Counted from the stretch's first letter, positions 18,375-28,899 are shown. The stretch: DNA of 64,000 bases from CBDFHV01 sp965247705 (GCA_965247705.1 CBDFHV010000065.1:26991-90990), one strand, 5' to 3'. The notes: generated by a model from the sequence alone, not told the origin. Made by a program: numbers and translations.

Positions 18375-18503
18375 GGTCTGGGTCCTCGCCGTGGATTCTT
18401 GCAGGAGGGTGCCGCCGAGGCGGTCTACCGGCAATTTAGGGAGGCCGCGGGGCCGGCGCAACGGGCGCTTCCCCAAATCGATCCGGCGCGCTATGAGCAG
18501 GGC

Positions 18504-19274
18504 ATGTGCACCGTCGTGATCCTGCGCCGCCCGGGAGAGAACTGGCCGGTTCTCCTCGCCGCCAATCGCGACGAGATGATCGACCGGCCCTGGTCGCCGC
18601 CCGCCCGACACTGGCCGGATCGGCCGAACGTGGTGGCCGGTCGCGACCTGCTGGCGGGCGGCACCTGGCTCGGGCTCAACGATCGTGGCGTCGTGGCGGC
18701 AATCCTCAATCGGCCCTCGTCCCTGGGGCCGCGCCCCGACGCCTTGAGCCGGGGGGAGCTTCCGCTGCTGGCCCTGGAGCACTCCGACGCCGCCGGCGCC
18801 GCGACGGCCCTTTCACGCCTGCCGACCGCGCGCTACCGCACCTTCAACATGGTGGTGGCCGACGCCCGCCAGGGATTTTGGCTGCGATCCATGGGCGGTG
18901 AGGGCGGCTGGCCTCATGGCGCGCCGATAGAGGCGTGGCCGTTGCCGGCGGGGCTTTCCATGATCACCGCCCACGACCGCAACGATATCGCCTCGCCTCG
19001 GATCCGGGACTACCTTCCCCAATTCGAGGCCGCTTCGCCGCCCGATCCCGATCGCAACGATTGGCGGGATTGGCAGCGCCTCCTGGCCGACGAGGAGCAC
19101 GATCCCGGTGCCGGGCTCGCCGGCGCCATGTGCATTCCCTACGATGGGGGGTTCGGTACCGTGTCTTCCTCCCTGATCGCCTTGCCGTCGCCCGTCCATG
19201 CCGGAGACCGCCCTGTGTGGCGCTTCGCCGCCGGCCGCCCCGGTGACGCGCCCCACGAACCGGTGGCGATGTGA
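18504..19274 (+). CDS. NRDE-family protein (TANGO2-like)
   Basis: A protein of about 256 residues beginning MCTVVILRRPGENWPVLLAANRDEMIDRP. The Cys at position 2 and the N-R-D-E motif define the TANGO2/NRDE family, which shares an Ntn-hydrolase-like fold. Later blocks (AGRDLLAGGTWLGLND, VVAAILNR) are typical. The exact biochemical role is unsettled; animal TANGO2 is linked to lipid or haem trafficking. ATG 18504 is chosen because the Cys must directly follow the initiator Met; longer frames lack that feature. Confidence 0.88.
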   Translation: MCTVVILRRPGENWPVLLAANRDEMIDRPWSPPARHWPDRPNVVAGRDLLAGGTWLGLNDRGVVAAILNRPSSLGPRPDALSRGELPLLALEHSDAAGAATALSRLPTARYRTFNMVVADARQGFWLRSMGGEGGWPHGAPIEAWPLPAGLSMITAHDRNDIASPRIRDYLPQFEAASPPDPDRNDWRDWQRLLADEEHDPGAGLAGAMCIPYDGGFGTVSSSLIALPSPVHAGDRPVWRFAAGRPGDAPHEPVAM

Positions 19275-19401
19275 AGGCTGCGCATCGCCCGTCTCCGGGC
19301 GTGTCGTTGTTTTGTTAAGGGGTGCTTGCTATATCTCGGGGGCGGTCGCGCGCCCCGTCGTCCGCCCCTCGTCGCGCGCGCCGATTTCGGAGACCACTCT
19401 C

Positions 19402-20166
19402 ATGGCCAGACGCAGACGCATTTACGAGGGCAAGGCCAAGGTCTTGTTCGAAGGGCCGGAGCCGGGGACCTTGGTTCAGTATTTCAAGGACGACGCCACC
19501 GCCTTCAACAACAAGAAGCACGGCGTCATCACCGGCAAGGGAGTTCTCAACAACCGCATCTCCGAATATCTGATGACCCGGCTGGGAGAAATCGGCATCC
19601 CCACCCATCTGGTCCGTCGGCTCAACATGCGCGAGCAGTTGATCCGCGAGGTCGAGATCATTCCCTTGGAAATCGTGGTGCGAAACATCGCCGCCGGCTC
19701 GCTGGCCAACCGGTTCAGCATGCAGGAGGGGACACCGCTGCCCCGTTCGATCATGGAATACTACTTCAAGTCCGACGATCTGGACGATCCCCTGGTCAGC
19801 GAGGAGCACATCACCGCATTTGGCTGGGCGACGCCCCAGGACCTGGACGAGATCATGTCCATGTCCCTGCGCATCAACGACTTTCTGTGCGGCCTGTTCC
19901 TCGGCGTCGGCATCCGGCTGGTGGACTTCAAGCTGGAATTCGGCCGCCTGTGGGAGAACGAGCAGATGCGGATCGTGTTGGCCGACGAGATCAGCCCCGA
20001 TTCCTGCCGCCTGTGGGACATCAAGACCAACGAGAAGATGGACAAGGACCGCTTCCGCCGCGACCTCGGCCGAGTGGAGGAGGGCTACCAGGAAGTCGCC
20101 CGCCGGCTCGGCATCCTTCCCGAGGGCGGCCCCCGGGACCTGAAGGGCCCGGCGGTGATGCAGTGA
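19402..20166 (+). CDS. purC: phosphoribosylaminoimidazole-succinocarboxamide synthase
   Basis: A 254-residue SAICAR synthase, which joins aspartate to CAIR with ATP. It has RRIYEGKAKVLFEGP (glycine-rich ATP-binding strand), YFKDDATAFNNKKHG, a long EIIPLEIVVRNIAAGS substrate loop, and the metal/catalytic LVDFKLEFGR and VLADEISPDSCRLWD. ATG 19402 begins directly after a leader region. It is the first of the purC-S-Q-L run, and the gap to purS holds a REP-like palindrome. Confidence 0.97.
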   Translation: MARRRRIYEGKAKVLFEGPEPGTLVQYFKDDATAFNNKKHGVITGKGVLNNRISEYLMTRLGEIGIPTHLVRRLNMREQLIREVEIIPLEIVVRNIAAGSLANRFSMQEGTPLPRSIMEYYFKSDDLDDPLVSEEHITAFGWATPQDLDEIMSMSLRINDFLCGLFLGVGIRLVDFKLEFGRLWENEQMRIVLADEISPDSCRLWDIKTNEKMDKDRFRRDLGRVEEGYQEVARRLGILPEGGPRDLKGPAVMQ

Positions 20167-20202
20167 ACGGTGCCGGCCCAGCCCGCGCCACGACCTTCGT
20201 AG

Positions 20203-20223
20203 GGGCGGGTTTGAAACCCGCCC
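20203..20223. repeat. REP-like palindrome between purC and purS
   Basis: A perfect 10-bp stem, GGGCGGGTTT / AAACCCGCCC, with a one-base centre. It lies in the purC-purS gap and is too symmetrical and T-poor to be a classical terminator. A looser relative (GCGGG...CCCGC, 23531-23551) follows purL, which fits a dispersed REP family that may stabilise or attenuate the pur mRNA. Confidence 0.6.
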
Positions 20224-20245
20224 ACGTGCGCCGCGACCACTGACC

Positions 20246-20488
20246 ATGAAAATCCGCGTCCACGTCATGCCCAAGGACGGCGTCCTCGACCCCCAGGGCA
20301 AGGCCATCCAGCACGCCCTCGGCACCTTGGGCTTCACCGGCGTGGACGGGGTGCGCCAGGGCAAGCTGATCGAGTTGGAGGTCGCCGAGACGGACCCCGA
20401 GCGCGCCCGCGCCACCGTCGACGACATGTGCCGGCGACTGCTGGCCAATACGGTTATCGAGCGCTATGACGTGGAGATCCACGACTGA
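20246..20488 (+). CDS. purS: FGAM synthetase subunit PurS
   Basis: An 80-residue PurS, the small subunit that holds PurQ and PurL together for the glutamine-dependent conversion of FGAR to FGAM. The sequence MKIRVHVMPKDGVLDPQGKAI, the GVDGVRQGKLIELEV strand and CRRLLANTVIERYDVEI are the family's beta-alpha-beta pattern. Length is typical. A separate PurS matches the short purL at 21286. Confidence 0.96.
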   Translation: MKIRVHVMPKDGVLDPQGKAIQHALGTLGFTGVDGVRQGKLIELEVAETDPERARATVDDMCRRLLANTVIERYDVEIHD

Positions 20489-20590
20489 TCCCGTGTCGTT
20501 CAAAGGGGCTTGCGCCAAGCCGCGCCAACGTGTCCTCTGGGTGCCGAACCGCCGACCGTTTCCCGCCCGCCCTGCCATAGTCTCCCGCCC

Positions 20591-21285
20591 ATGAAGGCCG
20601 CCGTCGTCGTCTTTCCCGGTTCCAACTGCGACCGCGATGTGGCGGTCGCGTTGGAGCGCGCCACCGGCCGCCCGCCGGCCATGGTCTGGCACAAGGACGC
20701 GGACCTGCCACCGGTCGATTTGATCGTTCTGCCCGGCGGCTTTTCCCATGGCGATTATCTGAGGTCGGGCGCCATGGCCTCCCGGGCGCCCATCATGGCG
20801 GCGGTTGTCGATCGGGCCCGGGCCGGGGTGCCGGTGCTGGGAATCTGCAACGGCTTCCAGGTGCTAACCGAATGCGGCCTGCTGCCGGGTGCCTTGATGC
20901 GCAACGCCGGCCTGAATTTCGTCTGCCGGGACGTCCACTTGAGGATGGAGAACACCGAGACCGTGTTCACCCGCGCCTACGCCCACGGCCAGGTGATCCG
21001 CATTCCCATCGCCCACCACGACGGCAACTACTTCGCCGACGCCCGGACCCTTCTGCGATTGGAGGGCGAGGGCCGGGTGGCCGCGCGCTACTGCGGGTCC
21101 GACGGGGCGGTGACCGACGCCGCGAATCCCAACGGAAGCCGCAACAACATCGCCGGCATTCTCAACGATTCCGGCACCGTCCTCGGCCTGATGCCCCATC
21201 CGGAGCGCCTGGCGGAGACGGCGCTCGGCGGCGCCGACGGCAGGCCCATGTTCGACGCCCTGGCGGCGATGGCGGCGGAGGCGGC

Positions 21286-21289
<4 letters not shown>
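20591..21289 (+). CDS. purQ: FGAM synthetase glutaminase subunit PurQ
   Basis: A 232-residue class I glutamine amidotransferase that supplies ammonia to PurL. It shows the start KAAVVVFPGSNCDRD, the nucleophile Cys in VLGICNGFQVL, and the His-Glu of the triad in LMPHPERLAE. ATG 20591 is preferred to longer frames; the upstream region is not conserved-looking. It overlaps purL by 4 bp (ATGA at 21286), so the two are translationally coupled. Confidence 0.97.
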
Positions 21290-23472
<2,183 letters not shown>

Positions 23473-23575
23473 ACGCCGCAAGGCAATGACGAAACGGTTT
23501 GTCGCCGTCTTGGGGCTATCGGTGTTGGAAGCGGGCCGGTCTCAGACCCGCACACCCCGACCCGACGTGCGGCCC

Positions 23576-24271
23576 CTACTGGGCCGCCTGGGCTTCCCCT
23601 TCGAACAGAGACGCCACGTGGAATCCGCGGCGCTCCAGGCTGGTGATGAACTCGGGGCGGAAGGTGTCGGGCACCGAACCGGTGATGACCGGGTTGGCCA
23701 GCAGGGCGTCGGACCAGGCCTGGACACGGGGGAAATCCTTCAGCAGCCCTGTCTTCATCTTCTCTTCGACCATGGCGAAGCGCTGCAGGAACGGCGCGTA
23801 GGACGCGTCCACCAGGCACAGGCTGTCGCCGTTGAAGTAAGGGCCGTCGTTGCCGCGCTCCGTTTCCAGCGCCCGTTCCAGCCGCGCCAGTCGGCTCGGT
23901 GCCGCCTCCAGGCCCTTGCGGGTCTCCTCGGACGTCTTGGCGAAGTAGACGCCGCTCAAGCCCGGGGTGAAGCTGGGCACGTAGTCGTTCCAGGCCCGAT
24001 TTCGGGCCCGCCGAATCGGGTCGTCTGGGTGCAGTCGCGGCGGTGCCACTTCGTCCAGGTATTCGGCGATGGCGTTGGATTCGAACAGGGGCTGATCGTC
24101 GACCGACAGCACCGGCACCAGCCCCAGCGGCGAGATGGCCAGGAACCAGTCAGGCTTGTTCTTCAGGTCGACGTAGGTGACCTCGAAATCGATGTCCTTG
24201 GCACGCAAAACGATCACGGCGCGCTGGACCCAGGGTCACGTAACGGAACTGACCAGATGATATTTCGTCAT
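23576..24271 (-). CDS. glutathione S-transferase with UGA (probable selenocysteine) at the active-site Cys
   Basis: The standard frame gives a GST lacking its first strand (start 24217). Reading from ATG 24269-24271, preceded by GAGGAG, gives MTKYHLVSSVT, then TGA (24236-24238, codon 12), then PWVQRAVIVLRAKDIDFEVTYVDLKNKPDWFLAISPLGLVPVL. That completes a 231-residue omega/beta-like GST. The TGA sits exactly where the family has the catalytic Cys of 'CP[WYF]VQR'. The thioredoxin fold (1-80, with DDQPLFESNAIAEYLDE) and the helical domain follow. A SECIS-like hairpin lies just after the TGA. The likely reading is Sec12, hence a redox selenoprotein; the alternative is a nonsense mutation or Cys-to-stop sequencing error. 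selABCD are not in the window. Confidence 0.75.
24194..24229 (-). promoter_or_regulatory. candidate bacterial SECIS element
   Basis: On the mRNA, starting 6 nt after the UGA, a lower stem GUCC/GGAC encloses an upper stem GCGCGC/GCGUGC (6 pairs, one G-U) with a 12-nt apical loop (24207-24218) whose second base is G. The loop begins 17 nt after the UGA. Bacterial SECIS hairpins typically have a loop of 3-14 nt with a G in the first two positions, 16-37 nt downstream of UGA, so this fits. Pairing was checked by eye only. Confidence 0.65.
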
Positions 24272-24409
24272 GACGGCTGTTCTCCTCACGGGCTGGCATT
24301 TCAGGCCAGATACGGCCACCATAGGCGGCAAACGCGAACCGGTCAAAGATCGGCGGCTTGTGGCCAAGATGATTTGGGTTACGCATGAATATCAGTGGGA
24401 TAGAGTCCT

Positions 24410-24619
24410 ATGACCATGCCTTCGAGACTTACATTCGGAAACTACGTCGCCGCGGTCGATTTCGACGAGGAGATCGGCCGGTTCCATGGCCGGTTCATCA
24501 ATATTCGCGATGTGGTGAATTTCTACGGCGCATCCGTCCGGGACCTCGAGGAGGAGGGACGTCGTTCCCTTGATGTCTACATCGCCTTCAGTCGCGAACA
24601 AGGACTGACGCCGGGATAG
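24410..24619 (+). CDS. short HicB-like protein
   Basis: A 69-residue protein with the HicB N-terminal RNase-H-like partial fold: NYVAAVDFDEEIGRFHGRFINIRDVVNFYGASVRDLEEEGRRSLDVYI. The pattern 'F.G.V.N..D...F.G.SV.EL...F..S.D.Y' is characteristic. Typical HicB antitoxins are ~110 residues with a C-terminal ribbon-helix-helix after 'P.KP.SG'. Here the protein stops at TPG, so the DNA-binding half is missing. No hicA gene is adjacent. It may be a truncated or solitary member. Confidence 0.65.
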   Translation: MTMPSRLTFGNYVAAVDFDEEIGRFHGRFINIRDVVNFYGASVRDLEEEGRRSLDVYIAFSREQGLTPG

Positions 24620-24654
24620 ACGTTGGCGAGGGCATTTCGCGATCGTGGTTGTCG

Positions 24655-25431
24655 TCACAAACTGAACGCCCATTGGTAGATCAAGACAACGCCCGAGCCG
24701 AGGAGCAGGACCAGGACGATCTTGCGGAAGGTCGCCTCGCTCACGCCCGTGTAGGTGCGGGCGCCGATCCATGCCCCCAACAGAGTCATCGGCAGACAAA
24801 GGCCGGCGACGATCAAGGTCTCTCGATCGATCTGTCCGCTCAGCATCATGCCGACGCTGGCCGCGCCGAGGACGATCAGGTTGAACGGCTGGTAGGTGGC
24901 CCGCTGCGCGTCGCCGGTTAGACCCCGAAGCTGAAGCCAGATCAGCGGCAGCGGGCCGGATAGCCCCGCGAACCCGCCAAGGAAGCCGCCGCCAAGGCCG
25001 ACCGCGCCGTCTGCACCCCGGCCGCCCCGGGAACCGATCGCCAGCCGAAACAGGCCGCTGAGCTGATAGGCGGCGTAGGCGACCAGAAACCCGCCGACCG
25101 ACAGCCGCAGGATGTCCGGGGAGACGACCCTCAGTGCACCCACGCCAAGGGGGACACCAAGGAGTCCGCCGATAAGGAACGGCGCGACGCGCTTCCAGTC
25201 GAACGCCTTTCGCACCGTGATCAAGCCCACCGATTGGCCGGCGACGGAGGCCAGGGCGACCAGGGGCGGCACCATGGGCGCGGGAAGGGCATGGAACCAG
25301 AAGCCAGCCGACACCAGGCCGGTGCCGAAACCCGCAAGCCCCGTCGTGAATCCCGCAACCAGCGCGCCCAAGAGCACGACGATAAGGGAGGCGGCGTCGA
25401 GGGAGGCGGCGTCGAGGGAGGCGATAGTCAT
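24655..25431 (-). CDS. TauE/SafE-family membrane transporter
   Basis: A membrane protein of about 258 residues with 7-8 hydrophobic helices. It starts with SLIVVLLGALVAGFTTGLAGFGTGLVSAGFWFHALP, the family's conserved AGF..G..GFG pattern, and has a second half repeat (GAVGLGGGFLGGFAGLSGPLPLIWLQLRGL). TauE/SafE proteins export sulfite, sulfoacetate or organic anions. ATG 25429-25431 is chosen; it is followed by a tandem SLDAASLDAASL encoded by 15-bp repeats. The substrate is unknown, and a TauD-like gene lies 2.3 kb away in the opposite direction. Confidence 0.88.
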   Translation of the reverse strand: MTIASLDAASLDAASLIVVLLGALVAGFTTGLAGFGTGLVSAGFWFHALPAPMVPPLVALASVAGQSVGLITVRKAFDWKRVAPFLIGGLLGVPLGVGALRVVSPDILRLSVGGFLVAYAAYQLSGLFRLAIGSRGGRGADGAVGLGGGFLGGFAGLSGPLPLIWLQLRGLTGDAQRATYQPFNLIVLGAASVGMMLSGQIDRETLIVAGLCLPMTLLGAWIGARTYTGVSEATFRKIVLVLLLGSGVVLIYQWAFSL

Positions 25432-25565
25432 GGCGCCGATCCATGGACTCACGGGGAAGCGCGGTCAGATCCGGGATCACGCCGAACATGGCCGGCAATC
25501 GGGTGGAAGAGGACCGGCTCGACCCCGGAACTGGCTGGTGGGAACATGCGCCGGTGACGGTCCTC

Positions 25566-26147
25566 ATGAAAGACATTCTGTTCAAGAACCTGGCATTCCT
25601 CGATACGGTCGAGGGCGTGCTCAAGTCAGGTTTACAGGTTCTGGTTCGCGCCAAGATCGTCGCCGAGGTCTCCGAAGGCGCCATCGACGCCGGCAAAGCG
25701 CGGGTCATCGACCTGGGCGGTCGTACACTGATGCCGGGATTGATCGAGTGCCACGCCCATTTCTGCATGCCCCCGGGTGGCATGTCCGGGGGCACGAGCT
25801 TCCTGCCGTCCTTCATGGCCGCGCGGGCGTCCGATCACTTGCGCGGCATGCTGATGCGCGGCTTTACCACGGCGCGCGACGCTTGCGGCGCCGACCTGGG
25901 GCACAAGCAGGCGGTGGAACAGGGGCTTTTAATCGGACCTCGGCTGTTCGTCTGCGGCCGCGCCATCAGCCAATCCGGGGGCCATGGCGATTCCCGCCAC
26001 CGGGCCGACCTCTCGGAACCCTGTGGTTGCATGGCTTTGTTTCCCGGCACCGGACGCCTGGCGGACGGGGTGCCAGAGGTACGTCGCGCCGTGCCGAGGA
26101 GTTGCGCCTCGGCGCCGACCCCGAGGCCCGCCTGGGTCCCCACTGAG
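25566..26147 (+). pseudogene. amidohydrolase (imidazolonepropionase/prolidase-like), truncated and frameshifted
   Basis: The first ~190 residues of a cyclic amidohydrolase are readable: ILFKNLAFLDTVEG, IDLGGRTLMPGLIECHAHFCMPPGG (metal-binding H-x-H), MLMRGFTTARDACG, and GRAISQSGGHGDSRHRADL. Near 26090 the frame changes from VPEVRRAV to EELRLGAD, and the gene stops shortly after. The remaining ~220 residues with the other metal ligands are absent. Intact relatives are ~410 residues. The neighbours on both sides face the opposite way. It cannot encode an active enzyme. Confidence 0.8.
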
Positions 26148-26171
26148 GAAAGGAGCGGCGACCGACGCGCC

Positions 26172-27074
26172 TCACACCGCGCTACTCACCTGCTTGTCGA
26201 AGAACGCGCCGATGCGGGCGATGGCCTCGCGGGCTTCGGGCAGGGTGGCGCTATTGTTGTGGAAGCCGTGGACCAGGTCGTCCCAGGCCTCGCAGGTGAC
26301 CTGGACGCCGACGGCCTCGGCCTTGGCGGCGAAGCGGCGGCTGTCGTCGAGCAGGGTCTCCGCCGCGCCCACCTGCAACAGCAGCGGTGGCAGGCCCGCC
26401 GGATCGCCGAACAGGGGCGAAGCCAGTGGGTCACGGGGATCGGCGCCGTTCAGGTAGTATGCAGCCGCATGGTCCAGGTAACCTTTACTGATGGAGGGGT
26501 CCCGGTCGGCGTTGACCCGATAGCTCTCCCCCGACTGGGTGAGGTCGGCCCAGGCGCACATGGGGACAGCGCCCGCGGGCATGGGCTCGCCGGTCCTTTT
26601 CAGTTTCATCAGCAGGGCCAGGGTCAGGCCGCCGCCGGCGGACATGCCGCCGACCACGATCCGCTCGGGCCGCGTTCCCTGGTCCAGGAGCCAGCGGTAG
26701 CCCGCATAAACGTCGTCGATGGCCGCCGGAAAGGGATGTTCCGGCGCCAGGCGGTATTCCACCGAAAACACCCGCGCCCGGCAGGCGGCGCCGATATGCC
26801 CGGCAGTTCCCCTGGCGTGGGGGACCGAGCCCCGGTAATAGCCGCCGCCGTGGAGGAAATAGAAGGTCCGATCCTCGGCGGCGCCGGGCGGCAGAATCCA
26901 CTCGCCCCGCGCCCCGTCGGCCGCCACCGCCTCCCACGTGGTGCCGTCGGGGGGTGGCAGCTTGCGTCCCGCGGCCTCGGATTCAGCACGCAGTACCGCG
27001 ATGGGTTTGCCCGGAATCCAGGGGTTGGCGCGCTTTGCGTCGATAATGCCCTGCAAGGCGGCGCTGGCGGCCAT
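26172..27074 (-). CDS. alpha/beta hydrolase, HSL family esterase
   Basis: A 300-residue carboxylesterase of the hormone-sensitive-lipase family. It has the oxyanion motif FLHGGGYYRGS, the nucleophile elbow VGGMSAGGGLTLAL, an Asp in the ASPLFGDPAGLPPLLLQVGAAETLLDDS segment, and the catalytic His in CEAWDDLVHGFHN. The triad is complete. It has no signal peptide, so it is probably cytoplasmic and acts on short acyl esters. It starts at ATG 27072-27074. Confidence 0.9.
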   Translation of the reverse strand: MAASAALQGIIDAKRANPWIPGKPIAVLRAESEAAGRKLPPPDGTTWEAVAADGARGEWILPPGAAEDRTFYFLHGGGYYRGSVPHARGTAGHIGAACRARVFSVEYRLAPEHPFPAAIDDVYAGYRWLLDQGTRPERIVVGGMSAGGGLTLALLMKLKRTGEPMPAGAVPMCAWADLTQSGESYRVNADRDPSISKGYLDHAAAYYLNGADPRDPLASPLFGDPAGLPPLLLQVGAAETLLDDSRRFAAKAEAVGVQVTCEAWDDLVHGFHNNSATLPEAREAIARIGAFFDKQVSSAV

Positions 27075-27122
27075 GGTGGGGGCCTCCTGTCTTGCGCGAA
27101 CCCGGTGAACGGCGGCCGAGTC

Positions 27123-27467
27123 CTATCGCTTCCGGTTGTTCTTGTTGCCGAAGATAGCATTCCAGTTGTTGCGGTAGGCTTCGGAGACCGGCTTCTGGCG
27201 TTCGCCGCGGCCGCGTTTCGCCGACTCGCCGTCCGATGAGGTGCTGTCCGTCGAGGTGCTGTCCGCCGAGGAGCTGTCCGCCGACGCGCTATCCGCCGAC
27301 GCGCTATCCTGGGACTCGCCACCTGTCGCCGCGTCACCGGTACCGACCTTGGACGTGCCACCCTTCGCCGCGCCATCTTTCGCCGCGCCACCCTTCGCCG
27401 CGCCACCCTTCGCCGCGCTGCTCTCGGCTGGGGGTGTGCTCGATGGGCTGCTGTCTGTCTCGGCCAT
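27123..27467 (-). CDS. low-complexity repeat protein
   Basis: A 114-residue protein of biased composition. After MAETDSSPSSTPPAESS comes a run of G-A-A-K repeats (AKGGAAKGGAAKDGAAKGG, 15-bp DNA repeats) and then a Ser/Ala/Asp run (SADSASADSSSADSTSTD). The C-terminus, SEAYRNNWNAIFGNKNNRKR, looks conserved and resembles the end of small alphaproteobacterial proteins of unknown function. The repeats suggest the length varies by slippage. It is probably disordered, and no function is assigned. Confidence 0.6.
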   Translation of the reverse strand: MAETDSSPSSTPPAESSAAKGGAAKGGAAKDGAAKGGTSKVGTGDAATGGESQDSASADSASADSSSADSTSTDSTSSDGESAKRGRGERQKPVSEAYRNNWNAIFGNKNNRKR

Positions 27468-27709
27468 GCTGGTTTCCTGCTGTGCTGCAAATCGGGGCTG
27501 ACGCGGCACCTTGAATAATAGTCGCGGGTTTAGTCCGTCAAGGGGGAGCGGCACGGCGGCCCGATGCTGGTCCGGGCCCGCGGCAGGCCAAGGACTTCGC
27601 GTGCTATGGTGCCCATGCAACGATCGCCCGGTGTCGAAGGGTCCTCCAGACCATCAAACCGGCCTTCTTGCCGGCAACAAAGCACGAGTCTCGCCTTGAG
27701 GAACGTCCC

Positions 27710-28573
27710 ATGACCCTGGTCCACCGGTCCCTCGCGGAAACCTTCGCGGCCGAGGTTTCCGGCCTCGATCTGTCGGCGGATGTGGGCGACGAGACCTTCG
27801 CCGCCATCCGCGCCCTGTGGCTGGAGAAGGTGGTGCTGGTCTTCCCCGGCCAGCAGGCCATGTCCCCGGAAGCCCACTTGGCCTTCAGCCGCCGCTTCGG
27901 TCGCCTGGAGACGGAATTGAAGGCCGAACAGCTGCATAAGGACCATCCGGAAATCCTGGTGCTGTCCAACGTCAAGCAGGAGGGCCAATTCGTCGGCACC
28001 CCCCACGGCGGGCAGTTCTGGCACCAGGACCTGTACTTCGAGAAGGTACCCTCGGCCGCCGGCATCCTGCACGGCATCGCCGTTCCCGGGGAGGACGGCG
28101 ATTCGGTGGGCGATACCCTGTTCGCCGATACGGGGGCGGCCTTCGATGCGCTGCCGCGGGCGCTCAAGTCCCGTGTGGAGGGACGCCTCAATCGGGCCAG
28201 CCGGGTGAAGTCCTGGCCCCTCAACTACCCCGACAAGCCGCCCCTGACCGAAGCCCAGAGGGCCGCCTATCCGGACGTATTCCATCCCCTGGTGCGCACC
28301 CATCCGGAAACCGGGCGCAAGTGCCTGTTCATCGGCGACATCTCGGCCGGCACCGTCGAAGGCATGCCCGAAGACGAAGGGGACGCCCTGCTGCGCGACC
28401 TGCTGAACTTCATCACTCAGCCCCGTTTCGTCTACCGCCACCACTGGCGGGCGGGCGATGTGGTGATGTGGGACAACCGGGCCTGCATCCACGCCGCCAC
28501 GCCCTTCGATGCCGCCAAGTACAACCGCCACATGCAACGCACCACGGTCATGGACGACGTGGTGCCGTACTGA
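27710..28573 (+). CDS. TauD/TfdA-family Fe(II)/2-oxoglutarate dioxygenase
   Basis: A 287-residue dioxygenase of the taurine/2,4-D type. It has the start LAETFAAEVSGLDLSADVGDE, the facial triad H-x-D in GQFWHQDLYF, and the distal His with the 2-oxoglutarate Arg region in RAGDVVMWDNRACIHAATPFD. The substrate could be a sulfonate, phenoxyacid or other; the sequence does not decide. ATG 27710 has GAGGAAC upstream. It is the last backbone gene before the tRNA-Lys attachment site. Confidence 0.9.
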   Translation: MTLVHRSLAETFAAEVSGLDLSADVGDETFAAIRALWLEKVVLVFPGQQAMSPEAHLAFSRRFGRLETELKAEQLHKDHPEILVLSNVKQEGQFVGTPHGGQFWHQDLYFEKVPSAAGILHGIAVPGEDGDSVGDTLFADTGAAFDALPRALKSRVEGRLNRASRVKSWPLNYPDKPPLTEAQRAAYPDVFHPLVRTHPETGRKCLFIGDISAGTVEGMPEDEGDALLRDLLNFITQPRFVYRHHWRAGDVVMWDNRACIHAATPFDAAKYNRHMQRTTVMDDVVPY

Positions 28574-28672
28574 GGCGGGCAGACCGCGAGACGGGGGAGG
28601 GCGGGAGTCGTGGGGGATGAACCAGGTGCGCATCCCCTCGGGGACCTCGGCCCTTGTGCGAACCGTCTGGCG

Positions 28673-28723
28673 AAAATTGGTGGGCGCACAAGGACTCGAA
28701 CCTTGGACCCGCTGATTAAGAGT
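28673..28723 (-). other. attachment site attL with tRNA-Lys(CUU) 3' fragment
   Basis: A 51-bp sequence repeated exactly at 60700-60750. On the minus strand 28678-28723 is the 3' part of a tRNA: an anticodon loop with CTT, the 3' anticodon strand ATCAGC, a T-arm CAAGG-TTCGAGT-CCTTG and a 3' CCA. The 5' half is absent, so this is the displaced tRNA end left by site-specific integration, not a working gene. The intact tRNA-Lys should lie to the right, beyond the window. Confidence 0.88.
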
Positions 28724-28844
28724 CATCGTCATGGCATTTCTGTGGATTTCGCCACAGCTCGCTGACGTCCGACAACCTATTGATATAAGGGCGATTGTGT
28801 AAGCCGTGGTCCTAAATCAGCTTCGACGCCATTCTTGCATTTAC

Positions 28845-28883
28845 GCTTACCCGTGCTTACCCGTGCTTACCCTGCGCTTACCC
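28845..28883. repeat. GCTTACCC arm-type repeats, left end of island
   Basis: Four copies of GCTTACCC at 28845, 28855, 28865 and 28876, spaced 10-11 bp (one helical turn), between the attachment site and the integrase start. Two more copies (60641, 60652) occur just inside the other end of the island. Such phased direct repeats are typical integrase arm-binding sites. Confidence 0.7.
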
Positions 28884-28899
28884 GAGGGAGGTGTGCACG

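Noticed and set aside
20203..20223. Rho-independent terminator after purC
   Set aside because: The stem is strong but no T-run follows, and purS to purL continue on the same strand; a REP-type repeat fits better.
23576..24217. Shorter GST frame beginning at the codon after the TGA region
   Set aside because: It lacks the first beta strand and the active-site residue of the thioredoxin fold and has no ribosome-binding site, so it is a gene-caller artefact of the in-frame TGA.
24410..24619. A complete HicAB toxin-antitoxin pair
   Set aside because: No hicA gene is on either side and the HicB lacks its DNA-binding half.
28845..28883. The four GCTTACCC repeats as a CRISPR fragment
   Set aside because: The units are 8 bp with 2-3 bp between them, with no spacers; they fit integrase arm sites.
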